A stretch of 64,000 nucleotides of DNA, from contig JAEEKI010000011.1 in the NCBI GenBank assembly GCA_016282375.1, forward strand, positions 1-64,000, given 5' to 3'. A program made the position numbers and the translations under genes. This document shows, piece after piece, positions 1 through 7,179 of the stretch. Origin of the DNA: Caryophanales bacterium (GTDB lineage Bacteria; Bacillota_I; Bacilli_A; RF39; UBA660). The notes below the pieces were generated by a model that saw only the letters and a list, made by a program, of their open reading frames with translations, made no database searches and was not told the origin of the DNA. Each line of letters opens with the position of its first letter. The first letter of the stretch is position 1.

Positions 1-29
1 AAGAAGAATTTGTAATAATAAAAGATTAA
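1..29 (+). CDS. possible 3' end of an upstream gene (partial)
   Basis: One frame is open from the window edge to a TAA at 27-29 and reads EEFVIIKD. It could be the tail of a gene lying upstream, but eight codons cannot prove coding. No product can be named. Confidence 0.2.
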
Positions 30-33
30 GTTA

Positions 34-106
34 TTTTAGTCAAAATAGAACGACATATCGTTCCAATAAGTTTTCCGATTGATTATGGTTCACAAGCTGC
101 AATCAA
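34..106 (+). repeat. 73-nt direct repeat, copy 1
   Basis: The segment opens with TTTTAGTCAAAA and closes with TCACAAGCTGCAATCAA. A second segment at 1823-1896 has the same opening, a near-identical closing (TCACAAGCCGCAATTAA) and almost the same length, while the middles differ. The two copies are in the same orientation and bracket the VOC and DUF362 genes. The middle of this copy can form a hairpin (GAACGA/TCGTTC). Confidence 0.5.
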
Positions 107-189
107 ATCTAAAGGGCAATCAAAATAGTGGGCAACTTGCCATACTTTGCGCCATATGACACAAAATGTAATTAAACAAGTTAATATAA

Positions 190-220
190 AAGACTAAGGT
201 AAAACTTAGTCTTATTTTGT
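190..220 (+). terminator. intrinsic terminator
   Basis: The arms AAGACTAAG (190-198) and CTTAGTCTT (205-213) form a 9-bp stem around a six-base loop and are followed by ATTTTGTT. It would end the transcript of the upstream gene. No coding sequence is seen in 107-269. Confidence 0.7.
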
Positions 221-269
221 TAATCATAAAATAAATAATATTCCGATATATCTAAATTATAGTAAGGTA

Positions 270-278
270 TGTTATAAT
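270..278 (+). promoter_or_regulatory. extended -10 promoter for the VOC gene
   Basis: TG at 270-271 and TATAAT at 273-278 form an extended -10 element. The start codon lies 24 bases further on. No convincing -35 is visible. Confidence 0.55.
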
Positions 279-301
279 AACTATATGAGGATGTGATTTT
301 A

Positions 302-688
302 ATGAAATTTAATAGTTTAATACCTGAATTGAGTGTTTCAAACATTAATAAGAGTAAAGAATTTTATTTAAAATTAGGTTTTAATATAATGTATGAAAGA
401 GTTGAAGATAAATTTATTTTTTTACAATTAGAAGACAATCAAATTATGATTGAAGAGAATAACAATAATTGGAATACTGGAGAAATGGACTACCCTTATG
501 GGCGAGGAATAAATATAAGTATGTCTGTTGAAGATATAGACAGTATGTACAAAAAAATAAAAGAAAATAATATTGAATTATTCCTGGATTTGGAAATTCA
601 CGAATATAGAATTAATGACATCATATCTTATGACAAAGAATTTCTGATTCAAGATCCAGATGGTTATTTATTGAGATTTAATAATTAG
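302..688 (+). CDS. VOC-fold protein (glyoxalase/bleomycin-resistance superfamily)
   Basis: A 128-residue single-domain protein. The pattern of N-terminal PELSVSNINKSKEFYLKLGF, a middle segment around GRGINISMSVEDID, and a C-terminal IQDPDGYLLRF is that of the vicinal-oxygen-chelate fold. In this fold small paired beta-alpha-beta modules bind a metal, or sequester a drug such as bleomycin. The ATG at 302 is preferred over the GTG at 293 because the GAGG at 287-290 sits too close to the GTG. It is a single-gene unit ended by the hairpin at 724. The substrate cannot be told from sequence: glyoxalase-like enzyme, drug-binding protein and unknown dioxygenase are all possible. Confidence 0.8.
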   Translation: MKFNSLIPELSVSNINKSKEFYLKLGFNIMYERVEDKFIFLQLEDNQIMIEENNNNWNTGEMDYPYGRGINISMSVEDIDSMYKKIKENNIELFLDLEIHEYRINDIISYDKEFLIQDPDGYLLRFNN

Positions 689-723
689 CATGTTTTAAAT
701 TATATCGTAAGATTAAGATATAT

Positions 724-758
724 AGAACGGATGAGAATTCGTTCTTTTATGTTATAAT
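724..758 (+). terminator. terminator fused to an extended -10 promoter
   Basis: AGAACGGAT (724-732) pairs with ATTCGTTCT (737-745, one G-U pair) around a GAGA tetraloop. A short T run leads directly into TG-T-TATAAT (750-758). The module ends VOC transcription and starts the DUF362 gene. Confidence 0.65.
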
Positions 759-778
759 GAATGTGAGGAGGAAACAAA

Positions 779-1774
779 ATGGAAGATAAAAAAGCAAAAA
801 AGGGAGGAGAAAAATATATTCCCTTTAATGAAAGAGATAGTAAAGAATCAATTGTTTATTTCACTCGTGATTTAAGTTCAGAAGGTTTAAAAAAAATATA
901 CGAGAAGATAAATGAAAATATTGATGGGAAAGTAGCAATTAAGTTGCATACAGGAGAACCTCATGGACCAAATATTATTCCAAGAGAATGGGTAAAAGAT
1001 TTTATAAAAAATGAATGCCCACAGGCGACAATAATTGAAACAAATACATATTATGATGGTGATAGATATACAACAGAACAACATAGAGAAACTTTAAAAA
1101 TCAATGGTTGGGATTTCTGTCCTGTTGATATTATAGATGAAGATGGTACTGTTGATTTACCAATAGAAAATGGTAAATGGTTTGATCATATGACTATGGG
1201 TAAAAATATAGTTAATTACGATTCATTCATTGCGCTTACTCATTTTAAAGGACACGCCATGGGTGGATTTGGAGGAAGCAATAAAAACATTGGTATAGGT
1301 TGCGCCGATGGAAGAATTGGAAAAGCAATGATTCATACTTATCCAGGTGAAAGTCAATGGTCCATTTCAGAAGAAGATTTTATGGAAAGAATGACTGAAA
1401 GTACAAAAGCAACAGTTGATTATTTTAAAGATAAAATAACTTTCATAAATGTAATGAGAAACATGAGTATTTCATGTGATTGTGAAGGAGTAAATGCTGC
1501 TCCTGTGGTAACTCCAAATGTAGGCATATTAGCCTCTAGAGATATTTGTGCGTTAGATACAGCTTGTGTAGATTTAATCTATGCAATGAAAAATGAAGAA
1601 AACCATGATATTGTAGAAAGAATAGAAACTAGACATGGATTAAGACAACTTTCTTATATGCATGAGTTAGGTATGGGTAATACAAAATATAAATTGATTG
1701 ATATAGATAATAATGACAGTGAAATTACGCAGAAAGATGCAGTAAGCAATTTAAAACCATTTAATAAAAAGTAA
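779..1774 (+). CDS. DUF362 domain protein
   Basis: A 331-residue protein matching the DUF362 family. The diagnostic block is LTHFKGHAMGGFGG followed by SNKNIGIGCADG, with KLHTGEPHGPN near residues 55-65 and LDTACVDLIY near the C-terminal third. Many DUF362 proteins carry two 4Fe-4S ferredoxin clusters, but here no CxxCxxC motif is present, so this is the cluster-free form. It is probably cytosolic, with no signal peptide. The start has a very strong Shine-Dalgarno (GAGGAGG). The family's biochemical role is unsettled, so no reaction is assigned. Confidence 0.85.
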   Translation: MEDKKAKKGGEKYIPFNERDSKESIVYFTRDLSSEGLKKIYEKINENIDGKVAIKLHTGEPHGPNIIPREWVKDFIKNECPQATIIETNTYYDGDRYTTEQHRETLKINGWDFCPVDIIDEDGTVDLPIENGKWFDHMTMGKNIVNYDSFIALTHFKGHAMGGFGGSNKNIGIGCADGRIGKAMIHTYPGESQWSISEEDFMERMTESTKATVDYFKDKITFINVMRNMSISCDCEGVNAAPVVTPNVGILASRDICALDTACVDLIYAMKNEENHDIVERIETRHGLRQLSYMHELGMGNTKYKLIDIDNNDSEITQKDAVSNLKPFNKK

Positions 1775-1822
1775 AAAAATAATCGGAAGAATAAGCTATT
1801 CGGATTAATAAATATTTAGTCA

Positions 1823-1896
1823 TTTTAGTCAAAAACAATACGGAAACTCGTAGGATTTGGAGCTTTTAGTTGGGTGTAATCACAAGCCGCAATTAA
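1823..1896 (+). repeat. 74-nt direct repeat, copy 2
   Basis: This is the partner of the repeat at 34-106: the same TTTTAGTCAAAA opening and TCACAAGC-GCAAT closing, with a different interior. It follows the DUF362 stop codon by about 50 bases. On the opposite strand the copy happens to be open as the tail of a spurious reading frame. Confidence 0.5.
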
Positions 1897-1922
1897 TGCA
1901 AATAAAAATAAGTAATAATTAA

Positions 1923-1945
1923 GACTAGGGAAATCTAGTCTTTTT
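1923..1945 (+). terminator. intrinsic terminator, CTAG family
   Basis: GACTAGG (1923-1929) pairs with TCTAGTC (1934-1940), with a closing G-U pair and a GAAA tetraloop, followed by TTTTT. It belongs to the repeated CTAGA-GNAA-TCTAG terminator family of this window. Confidence 0.75.
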
Positions 1946-2010
1946 AAATTATAATTATAAAAATGTAAAGAGGAATTAATATAAAATCTATTTATCTTTA
2001 TATTTTGAAA

Positions 2011-2019
2011 TGCTATAAT
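2011..2019 (+). promoter_or_regulatory. extended -10 promoter for the YitT gene
   Basis: TG-C-TATAAT lies at 2011-2019, 22 bases before the start codon. No clear -35 is seen. Confidence 0.5.
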
Positions 2020-2041
2020 TATTTTCGCTAGAGGTAGGAAA

Positions 2042-2920
2042 ATGAATATATTTAAAAAGATTTTTAATTGGAGTCTAATGGATTTCTGTAAAACAATATT
2101 TGGGTCATTACTATTTTGTTGTGCAATTAATTTTTTTGTTGTTCCCAATGGCTTATATACAGGAGGTGTTTTGGGTTTATCTCAAATAATAAGAAGTATA
2201 TTGATTGATATATTTAATATAAAAAGTAGTTTTGATTTTTCCGGGATACTATACTACTTAATTAATATACCTCTTTTTATTGTTGCATATAAGTCAGTAG
2301 GTAAGACATTCTTTTATAGAACATTATTTGCAGTATCAATTCAAACAGTAATGTTATCTGTAATACCCCATAATCAAGTAGTTAGTGATTTACTAACAAA
2401 TGTAATATTAGGTGGTTTATTAGCTGGATTTGGTGTTGGAATGATTCTATCCAGTGGAGCCTCAACAGGTGGAATTGATATTGTAGGTTTAGCGATTGCC
2501 AAAAAGAATAATCATTTTTCTGTTGGTAAACTTGGTATGATAATAAATACTATAATTTATTCAGTTGCGGGAATAAGATATGGTTTAGAAATAATGATAT
2601 ATTCAATAATATATTCTGCAGTAGATAATCTAATGCTTGATAAGATGCATGAACAAAATATTTGTTCAACTGCATTTATTTTTTGTAAAGAAAATCCTAA
2701 AGTAATCAATGATTTTATAAAAAATGAATTACAAAGAGACTTTACATATTGGCATGCCTATGGAGGCTATGATGATTCAAGAACATATATAATATATACT
2801 GTTTTAACAAAATATGAATTGATTAAATTAGAAAGAAATATGAAGAAATTCAACATTCAAACTTTTATGGTAAAAAGTGAAGGTATAAGTGTAAAAGGAG
2901 AATTTAAAAAGCAATTTTAA
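2042..2920 (+). CDS. YitT family membrane protein
   Basis: A 292-residue integral membrane protein. The N-terminal part (about residues 10-190) has five to six hydrophobic segments and the family blocks FFVVPNGLYTGGVLG and SSGASTGGIDIVG (YitT membrane domain, formerly DUF161). The C-terminal part (about 200-290) is a soluble DUF2179 domain ending TFMVKSEGISVKG. The ATG has the purine-rich GAGGTAGG upstream. The family is widespread in Firmicutes and its transported substrate is not established. It is a single-gene unit. Confidence 0.88.
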   Translation: MNIFKKIFNWSLMDFCKTIFGSLLFCCAINFFVVPNGLYTGGVLGLSQIIRSILIDIFNIKSSFDFSGILYYLINIPLFIVAYKSVGKTFFYRTLFAVSIQTVMLSVIPHNQVVSDLLTNVILGGLLAGFGVGMILSSGASTGGIDIVGLAIAKKNNHFSVGKLGMIINTIIYSVAGIRYGLEIMIYSIIYSAVDNLMLDKMHEQNICSTAFIFCKENPKVINDFIKNELQRDFTYWHAYGGYDDSRTYIIYTVLTKYELIKLERNMKKFNIQTFMVKSEGISVKGEFKKQF

Positions 2921-3022
2921 AATATGTTTATAATGCTATCTTTATATGTGTTTTATTGTAATACAATCTGCCATTAATTCAAAAAAGAATAAATAGTGTA
3001 TTAGCTTTTTTATTAATTGATG

Positions 3023-3028
3023 TATAAT
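3023..3028 (+). promoter_or_regulatory. -10 element for the yhhQ transcript
   Basis: TATAAT at 3023-3028 has a weak TTAGCT-like -35 at 3001. The transcript would begin near 3035, run through a GGAGT-TTA-ACTCC hairpin (3036-3048) and then the preQ1 aptamer. Confidence 0.45.
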
Positions 3029-3050
3029 GAAAAAAGGAGTTTAACTCCAT

Positions 3051-3094
3051 ATACTAGTTAACCTACACATCCTAGTATAAAAAAGGGAAGGAGG
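3051..3094 (+). promoter_or_regulatory. preQ1-I riboswitch overlapping the ribosome-binding site
   Basis: ACTAG (3053-3057) pairs with CTAGT (3072-3076; both arms extend outward by AT). The loop begins TTAACCTACAC and the A-rich tail is ATAAAAAAGGG. Stem, CTACAC loop block and ATAAAAAA tail match the class-I preQ1 aptamer. Loop CCT can pair with tail AGG to form the pseudoknot. The tail runs into the Shine-Dalgarno AAGGAGG (3088-3094), six bases before the ATG, so control is likely translational. The downstream gene is a queuosine-precursor transporter, which fits. Confidence 0.82.
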
Positions 3095-3100
3095 ATAATA

Positions 3101-3766
3101 ATGCAAAATGTTTTGCTAATATTCATTAATATATTGGTAACTTTTAGTTTAGTAATATTAATAGAAAAAATCTTTAAAAAAGAAGGCCTATATGTTTGGT
3201 CAGCTATTGCTCTTATAATGGCTAACATCTTAGAATGTCAAACAGTTGGATTGTTCCATGGCTTTACTGCTACATGTGGAAATGTATTGTTTGCATCAGT
3301 ATTCTTAGCAACTGATATTATGAATGAAAAATACGGAGCAGAGTATAGTAAAAAAGCCATTAGATTAGCAGTCTTTGCTATGGTAGCATTTACAATTATA
3401 ATGCAAATAGGTTTATTATTTAAACCAGATGTAACAGACATGGCTCATGATTCTATGAAGACCTTATTTAGTCTTAATTTAAGAATAACAATATCTAGTA
3501 TCATTATGTTCTATATAAGTAATAACTTAGATATATTCTTATTTGAAAAAATTAAAAAGAAATTACCTAACAAATTATGGGTAAGAAACAATGTCGCAAC
3601 TATCGTATCTAATGTTTTAGAAAACTATTTCTTTATTTTCTTTGCATTCGTAGGTATTTACGATATACAAACAATGTTAAATATTGCAACCACTATTTCT
3701 ATAGTGGAAATAATAATAGCAATTTGTGATACACCATTTATTTATATTGCAAGAAAACTAAGATAA
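3101..3766 (+). CDS. yhhQ: queuosine-precursor transporter (YhhQ/COG1738 family)
   Basis: A 221-residue membrane protein with about six hydrophobic helices. Family features include ANILECQTVG near residue 45, FATDIMNEKYG-type VFLATDIMNEKYG near residue 70, and a conserved C-terminal IAICDTPFIYIARKL. YhhQ proteins import 7-deazaguanine precursors (preQ0/preQ1) used to make queuosine in tRNA. The preQ1 riboswitch in its leader supports this assignment independently. No queuosine biosynthesis genes are nearby, so the cell may salvage the precursor. Confidence 0.9.
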   Translation: MQNVLLIFINILVTFSLVILIEKIFKKEGLYVWSAIALIMANILECQTVGLFHGFTATCGNVLFASVFLATDIMNEKYGAEYSKKAIRLAVFAMVAFTIIMQIGLLFKPDVTDMAHDSMKTLFSLNLRITISSIIMFYISNNLDIFLFEKIKKKLPNKLWVRNNVATIVSNVLENYFFIFFAFVGIYDIQTMLNIATTISIVEIIIAICDTPFIYIARKLR

Positions 3767-3788
3767 TTGTAGATTTTTATAAAAAGTA

Positions 3789-3797
3789 TGTTATAAT
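3789..3797 (+). promoter_or_regulatory. extended -10 promoter of a decayed small gene
   Basis: TG-T-TATAAT is at 3789-3797. It is followed by AAGGGAG and an ATG at 3820, so the expression signals are intact even though the reading frame appears broken. Confidence 0.5.
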
Positions 3798-3819
3798 ATT
3801 GAAAATTAAGGGAGATATT

Positions 3820-4034
3820 ATGAGAGTAAAGAAAATCTCTTTGAGATTGTTGATACTGAGATTATTATCGATAATACAATACCTCATAAGGGATATTTTG
3901 CTCCCATTTATGTCCTTAAAATCGGAAAAGGATTGTGCTATTAAAGAAAATTTGTCAATTGAGCAAGAGGTAATTTCGCTTGATAAACAAATAAGTATGC
4001 TTTCACTTCCACTATTAATGATTAATAAACAAAT
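3820..4034 (+). pseudogene. frameshifted small gene of unknown function
   Basis: An ATG at 3820 with a good Shine-Dalgarno starts MRVKKIS. After that the frame with codon use typical of the window changes. A neighbouring frame reads EIVDTEIIIDNTIPHKGYF and on to KIGKG before stopping near 3945. The first frame then again has normal codons, reading KENLSIEQEVISLDKQ. Two single-base indels, near 3841 and at the A run near 3925, would join these into one protein of about 70 residues. The uninterrupted frame uses codons rare here (CTG, CTC, AGG), so it is unlikely to be the true product. I recognise no family. Sequencing error is an alternative explanation. Confidence 0.4.
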
Positions 4035-4064
4035 AAAACTAAGATGTTTCGGCATCTTAGTTTT
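4035..4064 (+). terminator. strong intrinsic terminator
   Basis: A 12-bp perfect stem is formed by AAAACTAAGATG (4035-4046) and CATCTTAGTTTT (4053-4064) around TTTCGG. It closes the small transcript that starts near 3803. Confidence 0.75.
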
Positions 4065-4109
4065 ATTATGTCAAAATATATTTTTAAGGTTCTTTACATC
4101 ATGAAATGA

Positions 4110-4141
4110 AAAGGAGGTTCCATGTAAGATATAATTTACAT
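4110..4141 (+). promoter_or_regulatory. candidate promoter inside an inverted repeat, HisRS-like gene
   Basis: ATGTAA (4122-4127) and TTACAT (4136-4141) are a perfect inverted repeat whose eight-base centre contains TATAAT (4130-4135). A repressor bound here would cover the -10 element. Just upstream is a perfect AAGGAGG (4111-4117) followed by ATG-TAA, a start codon directly next to a stop. No clear -35 is seen. Confidence 0.4.
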
Positions 4142-4240
4142 TTATAGTGATTATAAATAATTAGTATTGGTTTATTTTCTGGCTATATGTTTTAATGAAG
4201 ACGTGAAAAGCAAAAGCGCTATTGTTTTTTGAGAGGAGAT

Positions 4241-5155
4241 ATGAAGATTATAAAAAACAATTGTAAGAACCATGCATCTAGTGAAAAAACTGATAATAAA
4301 CAAATGAAAGATGTAATTAATCAAATTAATGATTATATTTTAAACAAACATCATACGTGTATTGAAGTACCCATTTTAATGGAACATAATGTTCAAGATG
4401 GTGTATTTATCGAAGATAGTAAAATATTTAAGACAGATACAAAATCTATTCGTTATGATTTAACTTTGCCTTTATTTGTCTATTATGGCAATAATAAAAT
4501 TAAAGAAAAGTCATTATCTTATACTGTTGGACCTGTATTTAGAGTTGAAAAAGAAGATGCTACACATTTAAGTGAGTTTAATCAATATGAAATAGATATC
4601 TTTAATCCCGATTCAATTCGTGATGATGTCGATATCGGAAAATATATGAAAGAAATCGCAAGTATGTTTTTTGATGAAAAATCAATAACTTTAAGAATTA
4701 ATTATCGTCCTTTAACTGAATGGTTAATGAGTTTATCAAATATTTCAGATCGTCAAGAATTCTACAATGAGTTAGATGCTATGGATAAAGAGTTTTCTGA
4801 TGAAAAGTGTAAAGAAATGTTCAAAGAAAATTATGATATTGCTAAAAAGGTATTGCAAAGTTCATCAGTTGAGGAATTAGAAAAAATAAAGGAAGTTCCA
4901 AGAGAAATTGTTGATTATTTTCGAAATTATAAGGCTTTAGACGATAAATGTGTTATTCGTCCCTTACTTGCAAGAGGAGCTTTATATTATGATGGTGTTG
5001 TTTATGAAATGTTTCATTCTAAATTAGGTTCCGCAATTATGGGTGGTGGACATGGTACAATGTTTGGAGCTACAAGAGTAGGTGCTTCATTTGGATTAGA
5101 AAGACTTCTAATGTGTATTAACAAAACTAAACGTAGAAAAAAAGTTTTAGATTAG
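4241..5155 (+). CDS. HisRS-like class II synthetase core, lacks anticodon-binding domain
   Basis: A 304-residue protein related to the catalytic core of histidyl-tRNA synthetase. Motif-2-like sequence is GPVFRVEKEDATHLSEF, preceded by IRYDLTLPLF. The histidine-site-like block is LARGALYYDGVVYEMF, and motif 3 is GASFGLERLL. Differences from true HisRS: the usual GGGRYD is GGGHGT, and the C-terminal anticodon-binding domain is absent (HisRS usually exceeds 400 residues). HisZ, the HisG regulatory subunit, is one possible analogue, but no histidine biosynthesis genes are nearby. It may instead activate or ligate an amino acid to a non-tRNA partner. The ATG at 4241 follows GAGAGGAG. It is co-transcribed with the peptidase four bases downstream. 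Confidence 0.75.
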   Translation: MKIIKNNCKNHASSEKTDNKQMKDVINQINDYILNKHHTCIEVPILMEHNVQDGVFIEDSKIFKTDTKSIRYDLTLPLFVYYGNNKIKEKSLSYTVGPVFRVEKEDATHLSEFNQYEIDIFNPDSIRDDVDIGKYMKEIASMFFDEKSITLRINYRPLTEWLMSLSNISDRQEFYNELDAMDKEFSDEKCKEMFKENYDIAKKVLQSSSVEELEKIKEVPREIVDYFRNYKALDDKCVIRPLLARGALYYDGVVYEMFHSKLGSAIMGGGHGTMFGATRVGASFGLERLLMCINKTKRRKKVLD

Positions 5156-5159
5156 TAGT

Positions 5160-5960
5160 ATGAATAAAAAAATTGTAGCTATCGGAGGTACAAGAACTGG
5201 TAGAGTAAATCTTGAAGATAATAATTATGAGATTACAAATATTGATGAGGAAATTATTAATTTAACCGCTAAAGATAAACCGCATTTTTTGTTTCTTGCT
5301 CATGCCCAAATAGCATTTAATCCTGAAAATGAAAAAAGATATTTTGAGATAATGCAAAAAGCATATGGAGATTTATTAGGCTGCGAGTGTCGATGCATAC
5401 TAATCTCAGATTTGTATGATAACCCCACTAAAGTTAAAGATTTTATTCAATGGGCCGATATTGTTTATGAAGGTTGGGGTTCAACTTTTGATATGATATC
5501 CTTATGGAAAAAAACTGGTTTTGACAATTTATTAGAATCAGCTTGGAAGCAAGGAAAAGTTATGTGTGGCATTTCTGCTGGAGCTATGGCTTGGTTTACT
5601 TATGGAAATACTCTAGATAAAAGATTTGCTAATAGCGAATGTAACAAGGTCGAAGGATTAGGACTTATTGATGCTTACTTATCACCACATTGTCAAAAAC
5701 ATGGTAAAGAAGAAAGTGAAATAAGAAGTTTAAAAAATCTTAACCAAGTTGGCATATCTCTAAGCGATTGCTCTGCCATTGAGATTGTTGATAATCAATT
5801 TAAAGTATTAAAATCTGATGCTAGAGACTTATCATTTACTCCATATGCTTTAAAAAGATATTGGGAAAATGATGAATTATATGAAGAACAACTAAATAAT
5901 TTTACTGAATATGAATCATTAGATAGCCTATTAAGTAAAAGTAGAGTATTAAAAAAATAA
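5160..5960 (+). CDS. peptidase S51 family protein (PepE-like)
   Basis: A 266-residue cytosolic protein. The nucleophile elbow GISAGAMAWF contains the S51 serine. The preceding EGWGSTFDMISLWKKTG corresponds to the family GGGNT region, and YLSPHCQKHG carries a conserved histidine. S51 enzymes include dipeptidase E and cyanophycinase, which cleave after aspartate-type residues. It begins four bases after the HisRS-like stop without its own strong Shine-Dalgarno, so translational coupling is likely. The pairing suggests that one enzyme makes and the other cleaves an aminoacyl or peptide-like bond. That role is inference. Confidence 0.8.
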   Translation: MNKKIVAIGGTRTGRVNLEDNNYEITNIDEEIINLTAKDKPHFLFLAHAQIAFNPENEKRYFEIMQKAYGDLLGCECRCILISDLYDNPTKVKDFIQWADIVYEGWGSTFDMISLWKKTGFDNLLESAWKQGKVMCGISAGAMAWFTYGNTLDKRFANSECNKVEGLGLIDAYLSPHCQKHGKEESEIRSLKNLNQVGISLSDCSAIEIVDNQFKVLKSDARDLSFTPYALKRYWENDELYEEQLNNFTEYESLDSLLSKSRVLKK

Positions 5961-5970
5961 TACTTTGAAG

Positions 5971-6004
5971 AAGACTAGTTTAATCTAGTCTTTTTTTGTA
6001 TAAT
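5971..6004 (+). terminator. terminator fused to a promoter
   Basis: AAGACTAG (5971-5978) pairs with CTAGTCTT (5985-5992) around TTTAAT, followed by a seven-T run that abuts G-TATAAT (5999-6004). It separates the peptidase gene from the cation efflux gene. Confidence 0.7.
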
Positions 6005-6021
6005 ATATAAGAGGTGTAGAA

Positions 6022-7134
6022 ATGAAAGATAACCGTGAAAAAGTAGTTGTTAGAACTAGTATTATTAGCATAATCTCTAATATAACTTTAGCGGGATTTA
6101 AGGCATTCGTTGGACTTCTTGCTAATTCAATAGCAATCATATCTGATGCCGTAAATAATTTGAGTGATGCCTTATCTAGTATTATTACCATTGTAGGAAC
6201 TAAACTTGCTGGGAAAGCTCCAGATAAAAAACATCCATATGGTTATGGAAGAATAGAGTATATGACTTCGATGATTGTATCGGTAATCGTTTTGTATGCT
6301 GGTGTTACAGCCTTTGTAGAATCAGTTAAGAAGATTATTCATCCTGAAATAGCAGATTATAGTACCATAACATTAATTATCTTAATTGCTGGTATTATTG
6401 TTAAGTTTGCTTTGGGATTGTATGTTAAGAAAAAAGGTAAAGATGTTAATTCTGATTCATTAGTCGCTAGTGGGTCTGATGCCTTTAATGATGCTTTACT
6501 ATCACTATCGGTTTTAGCATCGGCGATTATCTATATGATATTTAAAATAAGTTTAGAAGCATATGTTGGTGTGCTATTATCTTTATTTATTATTAAAGCT
6601 GGTTTAGAACTAATTAAAGAGTCAATTGATAATATATTAGGCCTAAGAGTGGAAAGTAGTCTTGCAAAGTCAATTAAAAAAGAAATCTCGAAAGAAAAGA
6701 ATGTTCAAGGTGCATACGATTTAGTATTGCATGATTATGGACCTGATAAGTATTTAGGATCAGTTCATATTGAAGTTGCTGATACTTTGTCAGTTGCTGA
6801 GATTGACAAAATATCAAGAAGAATAACTAGAATTATCAAAGAAAAATATGGAGTAATATTACATACTGTCGGAGTTTATTCTGTAAATACTAAAGATAAA
6901 AAGATTACGGAAGCTAGAAAAGAAGTAAGTAGTATTGTCTTTGCTCATGAAGGAATACTTCAAATGCATGGCTTTTATTATGATGATGTCGAGAAAATAA
7001 TAAGTTTTGATATAATTATTGATTTTAAAGTTAAAGATCGTGAAGAATTATATAAAGAGATTTGTGATGAACTTCGCAAGAAATACAAAGGTTATACTTT
7101 TGATATAACATTAGATATAGATGTAAGTGATTAA
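6022..7134 (+). CDS. cation diffusion facilitator (CDF) metal efflux protein
   Basis: A 370-residue membrane protein. Six helices span residues 10-200. Metal-site motifs are SDAVNNLSDALSS in helix 2 and GSDAFNDALLS in helix 5, with the linker HPYGYGRIEY. Residues about 205-285 form the usual cytosolic dimerisation domain. A further 80 residues look like a second, related domain, which makes it longer than the usual 290-300. CDF proteins exchange divalent cations (Zn, Fe, Mn) for protons. The metal is not determined by sequence, but Mn fits the riboswitch located 1 kb downstream. Shine-Dalgarno AGAGGTG. Confidence 0.87.
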   Translation: MKDNREKVVVRTSIISIISNITLAGFKAFVGLLANSIAIISDAVNNLSDALSSIITIVGTKLAGKAPDKKHPYGYGRIEYMTSMIVSVIVLYAGVTAFVESVKKIIHPEIADYSTITLIILIAGIIVKFALGLYVKKKGKDVNSDSLVASGSDAFNDALLSLSVLASAIIYMIFKISLEAYVGVLLSLFIIKAGLELIKESIDNILGLRVESSLAKSIKKEISKEKNVQGAYDLVLHDYGPDKYLGSVHIEVADTLSVAEIDKISRRITRIIKEKYGVILHTVGVYSVNTKDKKITEARKEVSSIVFAHEGILQMHGFYYDDVEKIISFDIIIDFKVKDREELYKEICDELRKKYKGYTFDITLDIDVSD

Positions 7135-7179
7135 GAAATAACTTTTCTTTTTATGCAATAAAGAGTATTGGTAATAAAA

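Noticed and set aside
293-301. GTG as the start of the VOC gene
   Set aside because: It lies only two bases after the GAGG; the ATG at 302 has better spacing.
1825-2148. Minus-strand frame overlapping the YitT start and repeat copy 2
   Set aside because: It covers a terminator, a promoter and a real gene start, with no ribosome site.
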